Assembly: GCF_907164555.1 (NCBI RefSeq)
Contig: NZ_CAJQZC010000011.1
Location: forward strand, 62,001 to 126,000
Direction: 5' to 3'
Origin: Paraburkholderia saeva
GTDB taxonomy: Bacteria > Pseudomonadota > Gammaproteobacteria > Burkholderiales > Burkholderiaceae
Length of the DNA: 64,000 nucleotides
How positions within the stretch are numbered: the stretch's first letter is position 1; each line of letters starts with the position of its first letter. Below, piece after piece: positions 1 to 7,046 of this stretch. The notes under the pieces are model-generated. The model saw only the letters and a list, made by a program, of their open reading frames with translations. It had not been told where the DNA came from and did not search any database. The translations under genes and the position numbers were made by a program.

Positions 1-85
1 TGCGCTGTTCGGAACGTATGGTAAACAGCACGCAGCTTGGGCCAGCAGGAAGCTTCAGTGCGCAAGCTCAAGCGGGAGTATCACG

Positions 86-424
86 ATGAACACAGGACAT
101 GCGGACCCAGATGTAGATGACTTTCAAGAGCATCTCGAAACCACCTTGAAAGGCAGGGGCGCGGACGGCAAGATTAAATCGTTGATGGACCATCGGCGCG
201 CCTTCATGGTGCAGGTCGAGCGGATGCAATATGCCGCGCCCGCCGGCGACGCGCCATCTGCCTCCGAACTCAACCGGCTATATTCATCTTTTCTCCATGA
301 CGCTGCGAGCATTCTTGGAGAAAAAGACTTCGAACTCGTTTTCGGCGAACCCCCGCAAGGTGAGATGAACGTAGTCAACCCTTCGATATACGAAGCAAGC
401 GTTCAACGCCCCCAAGAGCAGTAG
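86..424 (+). CDS. hypothetical protein, 112 aa
   Basis: Unrecognised soluble protein of the accessory region. A GGGAG ribosome binding site at 74-78 lies seven bases before the ATG, which supports this start. The product is acidic and mostly helical in appearance, with no signal peptide or membrane segment. It lies upstream of the minus-strand membrane protein gene at 529-1134, so the two converge. No family could be named; it may be an accessory gene of the same mobile element. Confidence 0.6.
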   Translation: MNTGHADPDVDDFQEHLETTLKGRGADGKIKSLMDHRRAFMVQVERMQYAAPAGDAPSASELNRLYSSFLHDAASILGEKDFELVFGEPPQGEMNVVNPSIYEASVQRPQEQ

Positions 425-528
425 TGCATCGCGTGCGTTATGCGGCGGACGCACTTTGCGCCGTATAACGCCATCGAACAGCGCTGGCCCGGCAACCATC
501 TCAATTACCCGCCATCAATCCGCCAACG

Positions 529-1134
529 TTAAGCAGTTGGCAATTTCGTTGATTGTTCGCGCTCGTTAAGGGCAGGCAGTTCTACCGCTTCCAAAATGAC
601 GTCGCCCGCCTCCATTATGAGCTTCCAATTCTCACGGACAGTTGCCGCAGTTGACTCCTCACGATCCGGAACATTCACCAACGACCTGTGGCTGGCGGCG
701 GCGAAATATGCGCGATTAAAGGCCTCTCGGACCTGCGGCTCCAGATATAGCGCGTTATGTTCCCACCATGTTTGGCACTCGACAATAACTTCTCCGACGC
801 GCTCACTATGTGCGAAGGCCATCAGGCCACGCCATAGGGTGAATGCCTCCTGATGAGCTTGCAGGCGCTTATCTATAGCCGCTACACGAAGTTGCTGGCG
901 CGACTTCAGTTGTTCGAGCAAGAGGCCGTTTTGATGTGTCAGATTCGCGAGCGAGACTGCGTTCTCAGTCTTAATTGACTCAACCGTCCGAGTAAGCCGA
1001 TCGATGTCTTCGGCTGTCGCGCGGTTCTTGCCCTTTTCCTGCCAGTAGGCAACGCCGTACCCGCCGGCGACGATCAGTAGTGTGATGATCGGCGAAGCGA
1101 GCGATAGCCAATCTGTGCGATGGAAGGAACTCAT
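529..1134 (-). CDS. membrane-anchored coiled-coil protein, 201 aa
   Basis: Unknown function. Residues about 8-30 form one hydrophobic membrane segment after a short start containing a DWLSLA-type motif. A charged helical stretch (about 35-95) that looks like a coiled coil follows, then a mixed cytosolic domain. The architecture resembles three other minus-strand genes of this region (4426-4959, 5800-6411, 6507-7019), so I regard them as one loose paralogous family. The start ATG overlaps the stop of the upstream ribbon-helix-helix gene in an ATGA junction, so the two are translationally coupled and presumably controlled by that regulator. A role in surface or superinfection exclusion would fit a prophage but is only a guess. 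Confidence 0.6.
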   Translation of the reverse strand: MSSFHRTDWLSLASPIITLLIVAGGYGVAYWQEKGKNRATAEDIDRLTRTVESIKTENAVSLANLTHQNGLLLEQLKSRQQLRVAAIDKRLQAHQEAFTLWRGLMAFAHSERVGEVIVECQTWWEHNALYLEPQVREAFNRAYFAAASHRSLVNVPDREESTAATVRENWKLIMEAGDVILEAVELPALNEREQSTKLPTA

Positions 1135-1379
1135 GCGCTGCGCGGCTTCTTTTTCTTTTCCCGCGTATCCAGTACCTGGCCGACCTTTTCTGCGAATAGG
1201 TCTAGGGTGTACTCGTCGATCGGTGGCGCCTTTTCTGCCTTCTGACCGCCGAAGCTCTCTTCCAAACGTGCAACCACCTCCGCGGTCATAGATCGCTTGT
1301 TTTTCTCCGCCGCCTTATCGATCCGGTCTTTCAGATCAGCGGGGATACGCAAATTAACTTGGGGTTCGTCTCGGGCCAT
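1131..1379 (-). CDS. Arc-type ribbon-helix-helix DNA-binding protein, 82 aa
   Basis: The start at 1379 gives an N-terminus with QVNLRIPADLKDRID followed by a helix with SMTAEVVARLEESF. This is the beta-strand then helix-turn-helix pattern of the Arc/MetJ ribbon-helix-helix family, which binds DNA as dimers through the paired beta strand. An upstream ATG exists at 1415, but its 12 extra residues do not fit the family and would run through the operator. The lysine- and arginine-rich tail is not part of the fold. The gene is coupled to the membrane protein gene downstream and faces a plus-strand gene at 1480. The tandem palindromes between them (1396-1429) are the likely autoregulatory operator. 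It could be an antitoxin, but no toxin is recognisable next to it. Confidence 0.75.
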   Translation of the reverse strand: MARDEPQVNLRIPADLKDRIDKAAEKNKRSMTAEVVARLEESFGGQKAEKAPPIDEYTLDLFAEKVGQVLDTREKKKKPRSA

Positions 1380-1395
1380 GCGTACATCATCGCAT

Positions 1396-1429
1396 AGCAC
1401 GGTGCTTGCAATCAATAGAGCACGGTGCT
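1396..1429. promoter_or_regulatory. tandem palindromic operator between divergent genes
   Basis: An 11-base palindrome, agcacggtgct, occurs twice, at 1396-1406 and 1419-1429, with centres 23 bases apart, about two helical turns. It sits just upstream of the ribbon-helix-helix gene (start 1379) and before the plus-strand gene at 1480. A possible plus-strand promoter (ttgcaa at 1406-1411, tacatt at 1429-1434, 17-base spacer) would be overlapped by both sites. This arrangement is typical of operators bound by two ribbon-helix-helix dimers. Binding by the neighbouring protein is inferred. Confidence 0.7.
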
Positions 1430-1479
1430 ACATTGAATGTGTGCATCGCGATCAACGTCGATCAACCGAGGGAACCACC

Positions 1480-2022
1480 ATGAACCGAATTGATGCCGTG
1501 AAACCCGTTTCATTCCCCGCAGCAGGCGTCGAGGCTGCACGCCGCTGGCTGCTCTGTCCGAGCGCGAGCATGGCCGACTACCGCGACAGCGTCCTGGCCG
1601 ATTTGCTGAATGCATGCGATAAGGCGCAGCACGTCGCAGAGCACACGCGTGAGTTCCGCGACGGCTTTGCCGCGCGTATCGCGCAAGAGATTGCAATCCG
1701 GTCGACCGACGTCCACTGTCGGGCTCGGAAGGTTCCGCAGAGCTCCAGCCGATCGACTCGTCTGTGTTCGCCCCATTCAGCAGCGGGATGCGGGAAAGTC
1801 CCAAATACCTCAATTCACCAAGGCGATCGCGTCCGGAGCATATGGCTTCGCCGCATGGGAACCGCGGTCAAGATCTATTCAGACGGTTCTGCTGCTGTCT
1901 GTTGGGACGATGGCGACCCGCAGCCAGAAGGCCTTGCACACGGAAGGATGCCGCGACGCCTGCTCGAACTGATCGAGCCGCTGGCCCCCGCGCGGCAGGC
2001 GCAGTTGGCGGCAGTCAGCTGA
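1480..2022 (+). CDS. hypothetical phage-type protein with basic/acidic beta-rich C-terminal domain, 180 aa
   Basis: Start chosen at the ATG at 1480, preceded by GAGGGA. Residues 1-78 are helical. The C-terminal part (about 112-170) has the pattern QGDRVRS..GTAVKIYSDGSAAVCWDDG...RMPRRLLELI, which looks like a small SH3- or KOW-like beta domain; I cannot name the family. The linker at about residues 78-110 is serine/arginine-rich and atypical for this gene. Over the same bases a different frame gives a more protein-like sequence with more G/C at third codon positions, so a pair of compensating frameshifts is possible. First gene of the plus-strand array and the likely target of the operator at 1396-1429. 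Confidence 0.55.
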   Translation: MNRIDAVKPVSFPAAGVEAARRWLLCPSASMADYRDSVLADLLNACDKAQHVAEHTREFRDGFAARIAQEIAIRSTDVHCRARKVPQSSSRSTRLCSPHSAAGCGKVPNTSIHQGDRVRSIWLRRMGTAVKIYSDGSAAVCWDDGDPQPEGLAHGRMPRRLLELIEPLAPARQAQLAAVS

Positions 2023-2083
2023 GGCGTAGCGTAGGAACCGCGCCGGTCTTCGGCGCGCGTCTTAGCCTGATAGGAGAAATACC

Positions 2084-2293
2084 ATGGACAAGAAATATGA
2101 TGCGATTGCAGAGGACAAGAAAGAAGACGCACGGCGGGCGCCCCGCCAACTCACTGCACTGCTGCTCAATTTCAGCGGTGATCCGTCGATGCTTGAGGAC
2201 CATCTCGATGGGCGAAGGGAGGCAATGTACATTTTGCTGTCGGACCTCAGCATCAAAGTTGAAGCTGCACTTGTGGAGGCCCTAAATGACTGA
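2084..2293 (+). CDS. hypothetical small protein, 69 aa
   Basis: Unrecognised. A strong ribosome binding site (aggaga) precedes the ATG. The product is charged at the N-terminus, then helical, ending in a predicted amphipathic helix. Its stop overlaps the start of the next gene by eight bases, so translation is probably coupled. It belongs to the plus-strand array of small genes at 1480-4429. Confidence 0.65.
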   Translation: MDKKYDAIAEDKKEDARRAPRQLTALLLNFSGDPSMLEDHLDGRREAMYILLSDLSIKVEAALVEALND

Positions 2294-2561
2294 AACCCTG
2301 AACAGCGAATTGCGAGCGGCCGAGTCCACGACTGCCGTTGGACTGGCGATGCGCGCACAGCAAGAGTTGGCGGCCGCAATGGTTGCTCTGCAGCACGCTG
2401 GGGCATTGTTTGCTGCCATCGAAGAAGCTGCCGGCCCAGATGCGAACTTTAGCCAGGCGTTTTTGCTCGCACAGATCGGCGTTGAAACAACTGGCTATCA
2501 GATGGAGCGCGCTGAATCGGGAAGCGACTTCTTCAGGAGGGAGACGGGTCATGGCCGGTAA
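2286..2561 (+). CDS. hypothetical helical protein, 91 aa
   Basis: Unrecognised, alanine-rich and probably all-helical (long runs such as AMRAQQELAAAMVALQHAGALFAAIEEA). The start lies inside the end of the preceding gene, and the end overlaps the next start by 11 bases. Similar size and helical character to the following genes suggest that several members of the array are related small helical proteins, possibly duplicated and diverged. Confidence 0.65.
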   Translation: MTETLNSELRAAESTTAVGLAMRAQQELAAAMVALQHAGALFAAIEEAAGPDANFSQAFLLAQIGVETTGYQMERAESGSDFFRRETGHGR

Positions 2562-2793
2562 CCAGTACGAATACGCTATCGGTCAGGCTAGCAGCGACCT
2601 GCACAACGCATCTTTGCTTTTTCTGAACCTCAGCACGCTCATGGGGTGTGCGTCCGACCTACTTGAGAAGGAAAATCAGAACGACATCCACAAAGCACAG
2701 GCGCTCATTCAGATCGCGCAGGAACTGGCCGGCGTGAAGTCAGAATTTATCTCGGCAACAGTGGATCACCTGAAGGAGGTTCGTCATGCATAA
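2551..2793 (+). CDS. hypothetical helical protein, 80 aa
   Basis: Start chosen at the ATG at 2551, because AGGAGGGA precedes it by a good distance and it overlaps the previous gene slightly; the longer upstream extension of the same frame would overlap that gene entirely. The product has NQYEYAIGQASSDLHNASLLFLNLSTL then two helices. No known domain. Overlaps the next gene by eight bases. Confidence 0.65.
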   Translation: MAGNQYEYAIGQASSDLHNASLLFLNLSTLMGCASDLLEKENQNDIHKAQALIQIAQELAGVKSEFISATVDHLKEVRHA

Positions 2794-3082
2794 GGCTCCA
2801 GTTATAAGACTCATTCCGCGGTCAGATCGCAGTGGTCCGACACCGGTTTCCTCGTCGATTACCGTGACGCTCCACGACAACGGTCTCATCGATCACGAAA
2901 TAGACATCGATCCGAAGCATGTCGAGCAGCTCACTGACGTTCTTCTTGTGCTGATGCGAAAAATGCGGAAGCTTTCGGCGACTGAGCCGGTCGCGGAGCA
3001 GCGAAAGGCCGATGCTGCAACCTACATCGAATATGTGCTGAGCAGCTCCGCCGCATTCGTCGAGGAGGCGCGTCATGTTTAA
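2786..3082 (+). CDS. hypothetical protein, 98 aa
   Basis: Unrecognised. An N-terminal beta-like stretch (SSITVTLHDNGLIDHEIDID) is followed by helices. AAGGAGG at 2773-2779 lies close before the start. The start and end both overlap neighbours by eight bases, the same overlap length seen at several junctions in the array, which points to tight translational coupling. Confidence 0.65.
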   Translation: MHKAPVIRLIPRSDRSGPTPVSSSITVTLHDNGLIDHEIDIDPKHVEQLTDVLLVLMRKMRKLSATEPVAEQRKADAATYIEYVLSSSAAFVEEARHV

Positions 3083-3299
3083 TCTCGACCACCAAGATCG
3101 CGCAGATGCGATCGTTCAGAAGTTGAGCGCGATGCTTACGGTGACATGTGGTGAATGTGGTGAGTCTTTTCGGATGATGGCCGACCGCATTCAAGATAAC
3201 TACATGTGGGCATGCGCTGACATGGCGCGCGAGCTGCAGCATTTGATATTGGACACAAGTGCAGCGCAACAAGCGACCCCGGAGAACGACCATGCATAA
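3075..3299 (+). CDS. hypothetical protein with CxxC pair, 74 aa
   Basis: Unrecognised small protein. It contains TCGECGESF at about residues 24-32, a single CxxC pair that could bind metal only together with other ligands, plus one more cysteine later. The start is preceded by GAGGAGG inside the previous gene, and the stop overlaps the next start by eight bases. Confidence 0.65.
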   Translation: MFNLDHQDRADAIVQKLSAMLTVTCGECGESFRMMADRIQDNYMWACADMARELQHLILDTSAAQQATPENDHA

Positions 3300-3708
3300 C
3301 GATGCCAAACATTTCACAGAACACGAAACGTCGGTTGTGGGCGGAGAGCGGCCTAGCGAAACTCACGATGCAGGTGGCCTTATCCAATTCCTTTGGAATC
3401 AGACGGATGCAAGTAAATCGACTGACAAAGAACTGGAATGGCTCTCTTACACATGCGACCAGACCGAGTTGATGGCTTTAAATCTACGCAAAACGCTTTC
3501 CGGGGTCGCTTCGTTGCTAGCTTGGGAGATCGACAGCAAGGGAATGAAGAGCGGGGCCTTTCAACCACACGATTTACCCGAACTCCTGTATGGCGCTGCC
3601 GACATGTTGAAGGTCATTGAGGAAATGACTCACATTGGTATAGATGCGAACTTTGAACTCAGGGAGCGATACAGGAAGCGCGCCGAACAGAATGGAGGCG
3701 AACGGTGA
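3292..3708 (+). CDS. hypothetical protein, 138 aa
   Basis: Start chosen at the ATG at 3292, preceded by ggag and overlapping the end of the previous gene; an in-frame ATG further upstream would overlap that gene too far. The N-terminal 30 residues look disordered. The rest is helical, with a central segment resembling the other small proteins here (ELMALNLRKTLSGVASLLAWEI). No known domain. Its TGA shares bases with the GTG start of the next gene. Confidence 0.6.
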   Translation: MHNDAKHFTEHETSVVGGERPSETHDAGGLIQFLWNQTDASKSTDKELEWLSYTCDQTELMALNLRKTLSGVASLLAWEIDSKGMKSGAFQPHDLPELLYGAADMLKVIEEMTHIGIDANFELRERYRKRAEQNGGER

Positions 3709-3950
3709 ACGATAGCGTGAAGATCGGTCGTCGCGCTTGCGACGCTGCAATGGAAGCTGCCGACAAGATGGAAAGTCTGTTTTCTGCGATTGAACGTCTA
3801 GCCGACGACGACGCAGATAAAGCGACCATGTCCGGCCTTGCAGGCATCGGCAGGGCTATTGCAACGGAGTTGTCCACGCGCATGGATAACGACGAAACCG
3901 CCCTAATGCGTTTGGATCGATCGCCGGGAGAAGCGCCCGGCACTAGCTAG
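3705..3950 (+). CDS. hypothetical helical protein, 81 aa
   Basis: GTG start overlapping the preceding stop (GTGA), with AATGGAGG upstream. A helical product (RRACDAAMEAADKMESLFSAIERL) of unknown function, similar in style to the 2286 and 2551 products. No signal peptide or membrane segment. Confidence 0.6.
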   Translation: MNDSVKIGRRACDAAMEAADKMESLFSAIERLADDDADKATMSGLAGIGRAIATELSTRMDNDETALMRLDRSPGEAPGTS

Positions 3951-3961
3951 AGGAAATCACC

Positions 3962-4429
3962 GTGCAAGAAGAACAATTTCTCATCCGCGATCGTGCATAC
4001 GGTGTATGGCATCGACCGCGATCGATTAATCGTTTCCTCGGTCGTCGTACTGCACAGTCGCTCACGATGGCCGATCTGGACAGCGTGCTGTTCGTCGAAT
4101 ATGGCTACTCCGGCAAGTTGCCGTTAGCGCTCGTCGAAGTCGCACAGGACATCGGCCAGGAGAAACCAACCGGCGTGATTCGCGAACTTGCGAAGATGGC
4201 AAACCTGCCGGCGTACGTCTCGCTATACACGCCCGCTGCACGAGCCAATCCAGCAAGCCCTGCGTGGCACGACATCGAGCACTTCAGGGTGAAGCGGGTT
4301 TGGCCAAAGCCCGAGCCAAGTTGGCGCACCTTGTCACCCGGCGAATGGGCTAACGCTCTCGTACAGATCCGTGACTGGCAATTGCGGCGCTTCTCGTCGA
4401 TGCCAGCCGCAAACGATGGAGCCTATTAA
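3962..4429 (+). CDS. hypothetical phage-type protein, 155 aa
   Basis: GTG start preceded by AGGAAA. Distinctive for this region: basic N-terminus (YGVWHRPRSINRFLGRR), a central mixed domain, and a tryptophan-rich C-terminus. I do not recognise the family; proteins of this look are common in prophages of the group, but that is an impression. It ends the plus-strand array. Its stop codon overlaps the stop codon of the convergent minus-strand gene at 4426-4959, so the two genes share bases 4426-4429. Confidence 0.6.
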   Translation: MQEEQFLIRDRAYGVWHRPRSINRFLGRRTAQSLTMADLDSVLFVEYGYSGKLPLALVEVAQDIGQEKPTGVIRELAKMANLPAYVSLYTPAARANPASPAWHDIEHFRVKRVWPKPEPSWRTLSPGEWANALVQIRDWQLRRFSSMPAANDGAY

Positions 4430-4959
4430 CTTCCGCTCGAAGAGATCGCAAGATATTCTGCGGCATCTGCGGCCTCTTTTGTCCGTCCGACGATATATCT
4501 CGCCCGATCGCGCAGACTGGCGAAGTCAAGGTTGTCGTCACCTATCGCCTGGGGCTCACCGAACTGCCCAATAAAATGTCTGCGCAACGTTCTCGCATTG
4601 GCGCGAAGATCAAATATCATGCCGAGACGAAGTGCATTTGTCTCATCCCCCTCCACGGCGCGCAGGCGGGCCATGAGGTCTTCAAGCGCGAGCCCATCGA
4701 GTCGGTAGTACTGGTTACCGCGCCCTCCGGACTGCTTCCCCATCTGCTCAAGCATAAACAGATAATCATGCGCTAGCGCGTTTATACGTCGAGCGATCGC
4801 AGCGTTTCGCTCTGCGTCTTGGACTCGCTTGACGGCGGCTTCATTGTGCCTTTGACGCGCCGGAATGATGAAGGCTGCGGCGATTGCCAATCCCGCGCCA
4901 ATAGCTTGAATCCAGGCAGCGGTACCTTGATGAATATCGACCCAATCGATGAAGCCCAT
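4426..4959 (-). CDS. membrane-anchored coiled-coil protein, 177 aa
   Basis: Begins with a short segment containing TAAWIQAIGAGLAIAAAF, a single membrane helix at about residues 13-32, followed by a charged helical region beginning RQRHNEAAVKRVQDAERN and a cytosolic helical domain. The layout and the W-x-QA-x-G motif before the helix match the genes at 5800-6411 and 6507-7019. Function unknown. It overlaps the upstream gene (4959-5174) by one base and converges with the gene at 3962-4429, sharing stop-codon bases. Confidence 0.6.
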   Translation of the reverse strand: MGFIDWVDIHQGTAAWIQAIGAGLAIAAAFIIPARQRHNEAAVKRVQDAERNAAIARRINALAHDYLFMLEQMGKQSGGRGNQYYRLDGLALEDLMARLRAVEGDETNALRLGMIFDLRANARTLRRHFIGQFGEPQAIGDDNLDFASLRDRARYIVGRTKEAADAAEYLAISSSGS

Positions 4960-5174
4960 CAGGACAACTCGCCGGGATCACCGCCCAGCGCCCGCAGCAG
5001 GTCCTCCAGATAGTCTTCCTCTACCGCTTGCCATTCAAGCGACCCGTATGAGCAGTCTTCTGGGTTCTTTTTGCCCTGCGCCTTTCGGACGACTCGCACC
5101 ATATTTTCGAGCGCCTGCGCCTCGTCATACCGAGGATGTTCAGGGCCGAGCGGGATGTCTTTTTCGTTTTCCAT
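4959..5174 (-). CDS. hypothetical acidic small protein, 71 aa
   Basis: Acidic soluble protein beginning MENEKDIPLGPEHPRYDEA. No family recognised. It is the first gene of a two-gene unit; its stop overlaps the start of the membrane protein gene at 4426-4959 (TGATG), so the pair is probably co-translated. Confidence 0.5.
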   Translation of the reverse strand: MENEKDIPLGPEHPRYDEAQALENMVRVVRKAQGKKNPEDCSYGSLEWQAVEEDYLEDLLRALGGDPGELS

Positions 5175-5254
5175 GCTTCAGATGTCGGCCGCCCGCTCGC
5201 GAACTTTAACGGCTGGTCAATTGCTCTGAAGGGGCTTCCGCTCGCTCGCCATTT

Positions 5255-5563
5255 TCAGTGGCCGTGTCCGCCTCCTCCGTGTCCACCGTGTCCACCGCGT
5301 TCTCCACCGCCTCCTTCCCAATGGCTGCCTCCGTGGCCGTAGCCATGGCCATAACCACCGTGGTAGTAGCCACCGCGGCCGTGGTAATACGGACTACCGT
5401 ATCCGCCGCCGCCCGCCCACACGTTGATACTTCCATAGCCATACGCAGGTACATAGCCAGGGCCATAAGCGTATCCCGGGTCGGCGTACCCATACCCCGC
5501 GGGATATGCGACGCATCCAGACAGCGCGGCGAATATTCCGGTTATTAACGCGAGTCGGATCAT
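5255..5563 (-). CDS. Gly/Tyr/His-rich lipoprotein, 102 aa
   Basis: The N-terminus is a lipoprotein signal: MIRLALITGIFAALSGC, with a lipobox ending in cysteine 17. The mature part is almost only glycine, tyrosine, histidine and tryptophan in degenerate repeats (YGYADPGYAYGPGY, later GGYYHGGYGHGYGHGG, ending GGHGHGGGGHGH-like). Proteins of this composition are found as small envelope lipoproteins of unknown role. The histidine-rich tail could bind metal, but nothing shows this directly. It stands alone, with about 80 bases to the next gene downstream. Confidence 0.65.
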   Translation of the reverse strand: MIRLALITGIFAALSGCVAYPAGYGYADPGYAYGPGYVPAYGYGSINVWAGGGGYGSPYYHGRGGYYHGGYGHGYGHGGSHWEGGGGERGGHGGHGGGGHGH

Positions 5564-5619
5564 GATGTGCTCCTATTCTCATTGGAATAGGTTCACGTGA
5601 TCGAAGTTCGTAAGGATTT

Positions 5620-5754
5620 GTGACCGCAGTTTACGCGGCCCTCACGATTCTCCGCACTTGCGCTGAAGAAGACGTGCCACGCAGACATCATGAATACCGC
5701 GAACAACGAATGATCGATAGCATGACGGCTTTCTACGAGGTGCAGCCTGACTAA
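5620..5754 (+). CDS. possible very small protein, 44 aa
   Basis: A GTG-started frame in the otherwise empty gap between 5563 and 5800. An in-frame stop (TAA at 5611-5613) lies immediately upstream, so the frame cannot be longer. AAGGA at 5612-5616 is present but only three bases from the GTG, closer than ideal. The product is charged, with no membrane segment or known motif. Listed because the gap holds nothing else and the codons look plausible; it may not be real. Confidence 0.3.
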   Translation: MTAVYAALTILRTCAEEDVPRRHHEYREQRMIDSMTAFYEVQPD

Positions 5755-5799
5755 TGCTGCCCTGCATTCAACAACATCCAGATTTGGCGCGCCGATGGA

Positions 5800-6411
5800 C
5801 TAGTCAGAGGCGCCCGACTCGACGGCTCTGAGCGCACTAATAGCCTCATCGTTGAGATTGTTTGCGATTTGCCGCCACCGATCGCTGTTTTGTTCGAGTT
5901 GCACATCCAAGCGCTTGCTTTCTGCATTCCATCTAGGACCTTGCCGGTCGTGTTGCCGCACAAGTTCCCGAACTTCAGTCAACAAGGCGCGCATGCCAAA
6001 CAAAATGGCAAGCCGATGTTTGTTGAATTCGTTTTGCTCTACGGCAACGACACGCTGACTGAGATCGGAGAAGGGTTCTACTTCTGCACCAACGCCGCCC
6101 TTGTTCCAATTTTCCGGGGCGCGCGCAATGCTGTTGTGTATGAGTATCGCCGTGTCTGCCGCCAGCGTTCTAACCTGTTCCGCCTGTTGCCGCGAACGGG
6201 CAGCCCGTTCGTCTGCGAGTCGCTTCTCGGTTGCACGTCGCTCTCTCAGGGGCACCCATACAGCAATACCGATTGCCGCGAGGGACCCTAATGCCTGGAC
6301 CCAAGAAGCGGCAGAGGCGCTATCGGTCGGGGGATATTTGACAAACCAACCAACCGCAATTCCTGCAAAAAAACCTGCAGCAAAAAGCGTAGCCCCAGTG
6401 AGGCGCCCCAT
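5800..6411 (-). CDS. membrane-anchored coiled-coil protein, 203 aa
   Basis: Two hydrophobic segments, about residues 5-24 and 36-54, the second in the motif WVQALGSLAAIGIAVWVPL. A long charged helix follows (RERRATEKRLADERAARSRQ), typical of a coiled coil, then a helical cytosolic domain. GGGAG stands before the ATG. The sequence before the gene is nearly the same as that before 6507-7019 (see repeats at 6440 and 7047), so gene and leader seem duplicated together. Function unknown. Confidence 0.6.
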   Translation of the reverse strand: MGRLTGATLFAAGFFAGIAVGWFVKYPPTDSASAASWVQALGSLAAIGIAVWVPLRERRATEKRLADERAARSRQQAEQVRTLAADTAILIHNSIARAPENWNKGGVGAEVEPFSDLSQRVVAVEQNEFNKHRLAILFGMRALLTEVRELVRQHDRQGPRWNAESKRLDVQLEQNSDRWRQIANNLNDEAISALRAVESGASD

Positions 6412-6439
6412 GTGTAATCTCCCGATTTTGTTTTATTGG

Positions 6440-6465
6440 GCGATGGTGCGTCGCTCGACGGCCGC
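6440..6465 (-). repeat. duplicated leader element, copy 1
   Basis: The plus-strand sequence gcgatggtgcg, a short variable stretch, then cgctcgacggccgc is found upstream of the 5800-6411 gene and again, with a four-base length change, at 7047-7076 upstream of 6507-7019. The bases between each copy and its ATG are also alike. It may contain the promoter or a regulator site of both genes. Confidence 0.6.
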
Positions 6466-6506
6466 GCGCATGACGAATTTCCGGAGATGGAATGAGCCGT
6501 GCTTCA

Positions 6507-7019
6507 CTACTCCTGAAAGGCATTCGCTTCGTCGCGAATTTTCTTCGCCGCTTCCGCCAGGCGCGCCTCCCATTTCGTCCAGGGAGCACCGTACTCTTGG
6601 TTGCCGGGACCATCGATGCCTCGGTCGCGGGACGCCTCGTGGCAAGCAGCGGCAAGTTCGCTCCTCGCGCGGATCAATTGCTGAGCAGCCTTGAATGTCG
6701 GAATGGTATGGATCGGCAGGCTAACCAGTGCGTCCATCGCTTCTGTCAGGTCGCTCCGATGTTTTTTGCGATCGGCATCTCGCTCGACGCGCGCGACGTC
6801 GTTTCTAGCATCGGATATGTCGGCGACGACTCTGTACGCCCTTCCCACGAACGCAGTCGCAATGTTCAGCACCCGGCGCGCCTCGGTACGTTCCTTTTCT
6901 GCTGCACGGCGCCTTTCCAAGCGGTGCTGCAAGAAGACAACTCCAAAGGCCCCAATGACCGCAGCAGTGGAGGCGACGGCTTGCGCGAACGACAACCAAT
7001 CTTGGTGATTCCAGCTCAT
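6507..7019 (-). CDS. membrane-anchored coiled-coil protein, 170 aa
   Basis: The N-terminus has DWLSFAQAVASTAAVIGAFG, a single membrane helix (about residues 8-30), directly followed by a charged helix (HRLERRRAAEKERTEARRV) and a soluble helical domain rich in alanine and arginine. Same plan as 529-1134, 4426-4959 and 5800-6411. GGAAG precedes the ATG. Role unknown; the repeated occurrence in one accessory region suggests diversification of a membrane-sited function. Confidence 0.6.
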   Translation of the reverse strand: MSWNHQDWLSFAQAVASTAAVIGAFGVVFLQHRLERRRAAEKERTEARRVLNIATAFVGRAYRVVADISDARNDVARVERDADRKKHRSDLTEAMDALVSLPIHTIPTFKAAQQLIRARSELAAACHEASRDRGIDGPGNQEYGAPWTKWEARLAEAAKKIRDEANAFQE

Positions 7020-7046
7020 GCGTGAACTTCCGATCTTATTTCTGGC

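Noticed and set aside
1131..1379. Toxin-antitoxin pair with the ribbon-helix-helix protein as antitoxin
   Set aside because: The coupled neighbour is a 201-residue membrane protein with no toxin motif, and the facing gene has none either.
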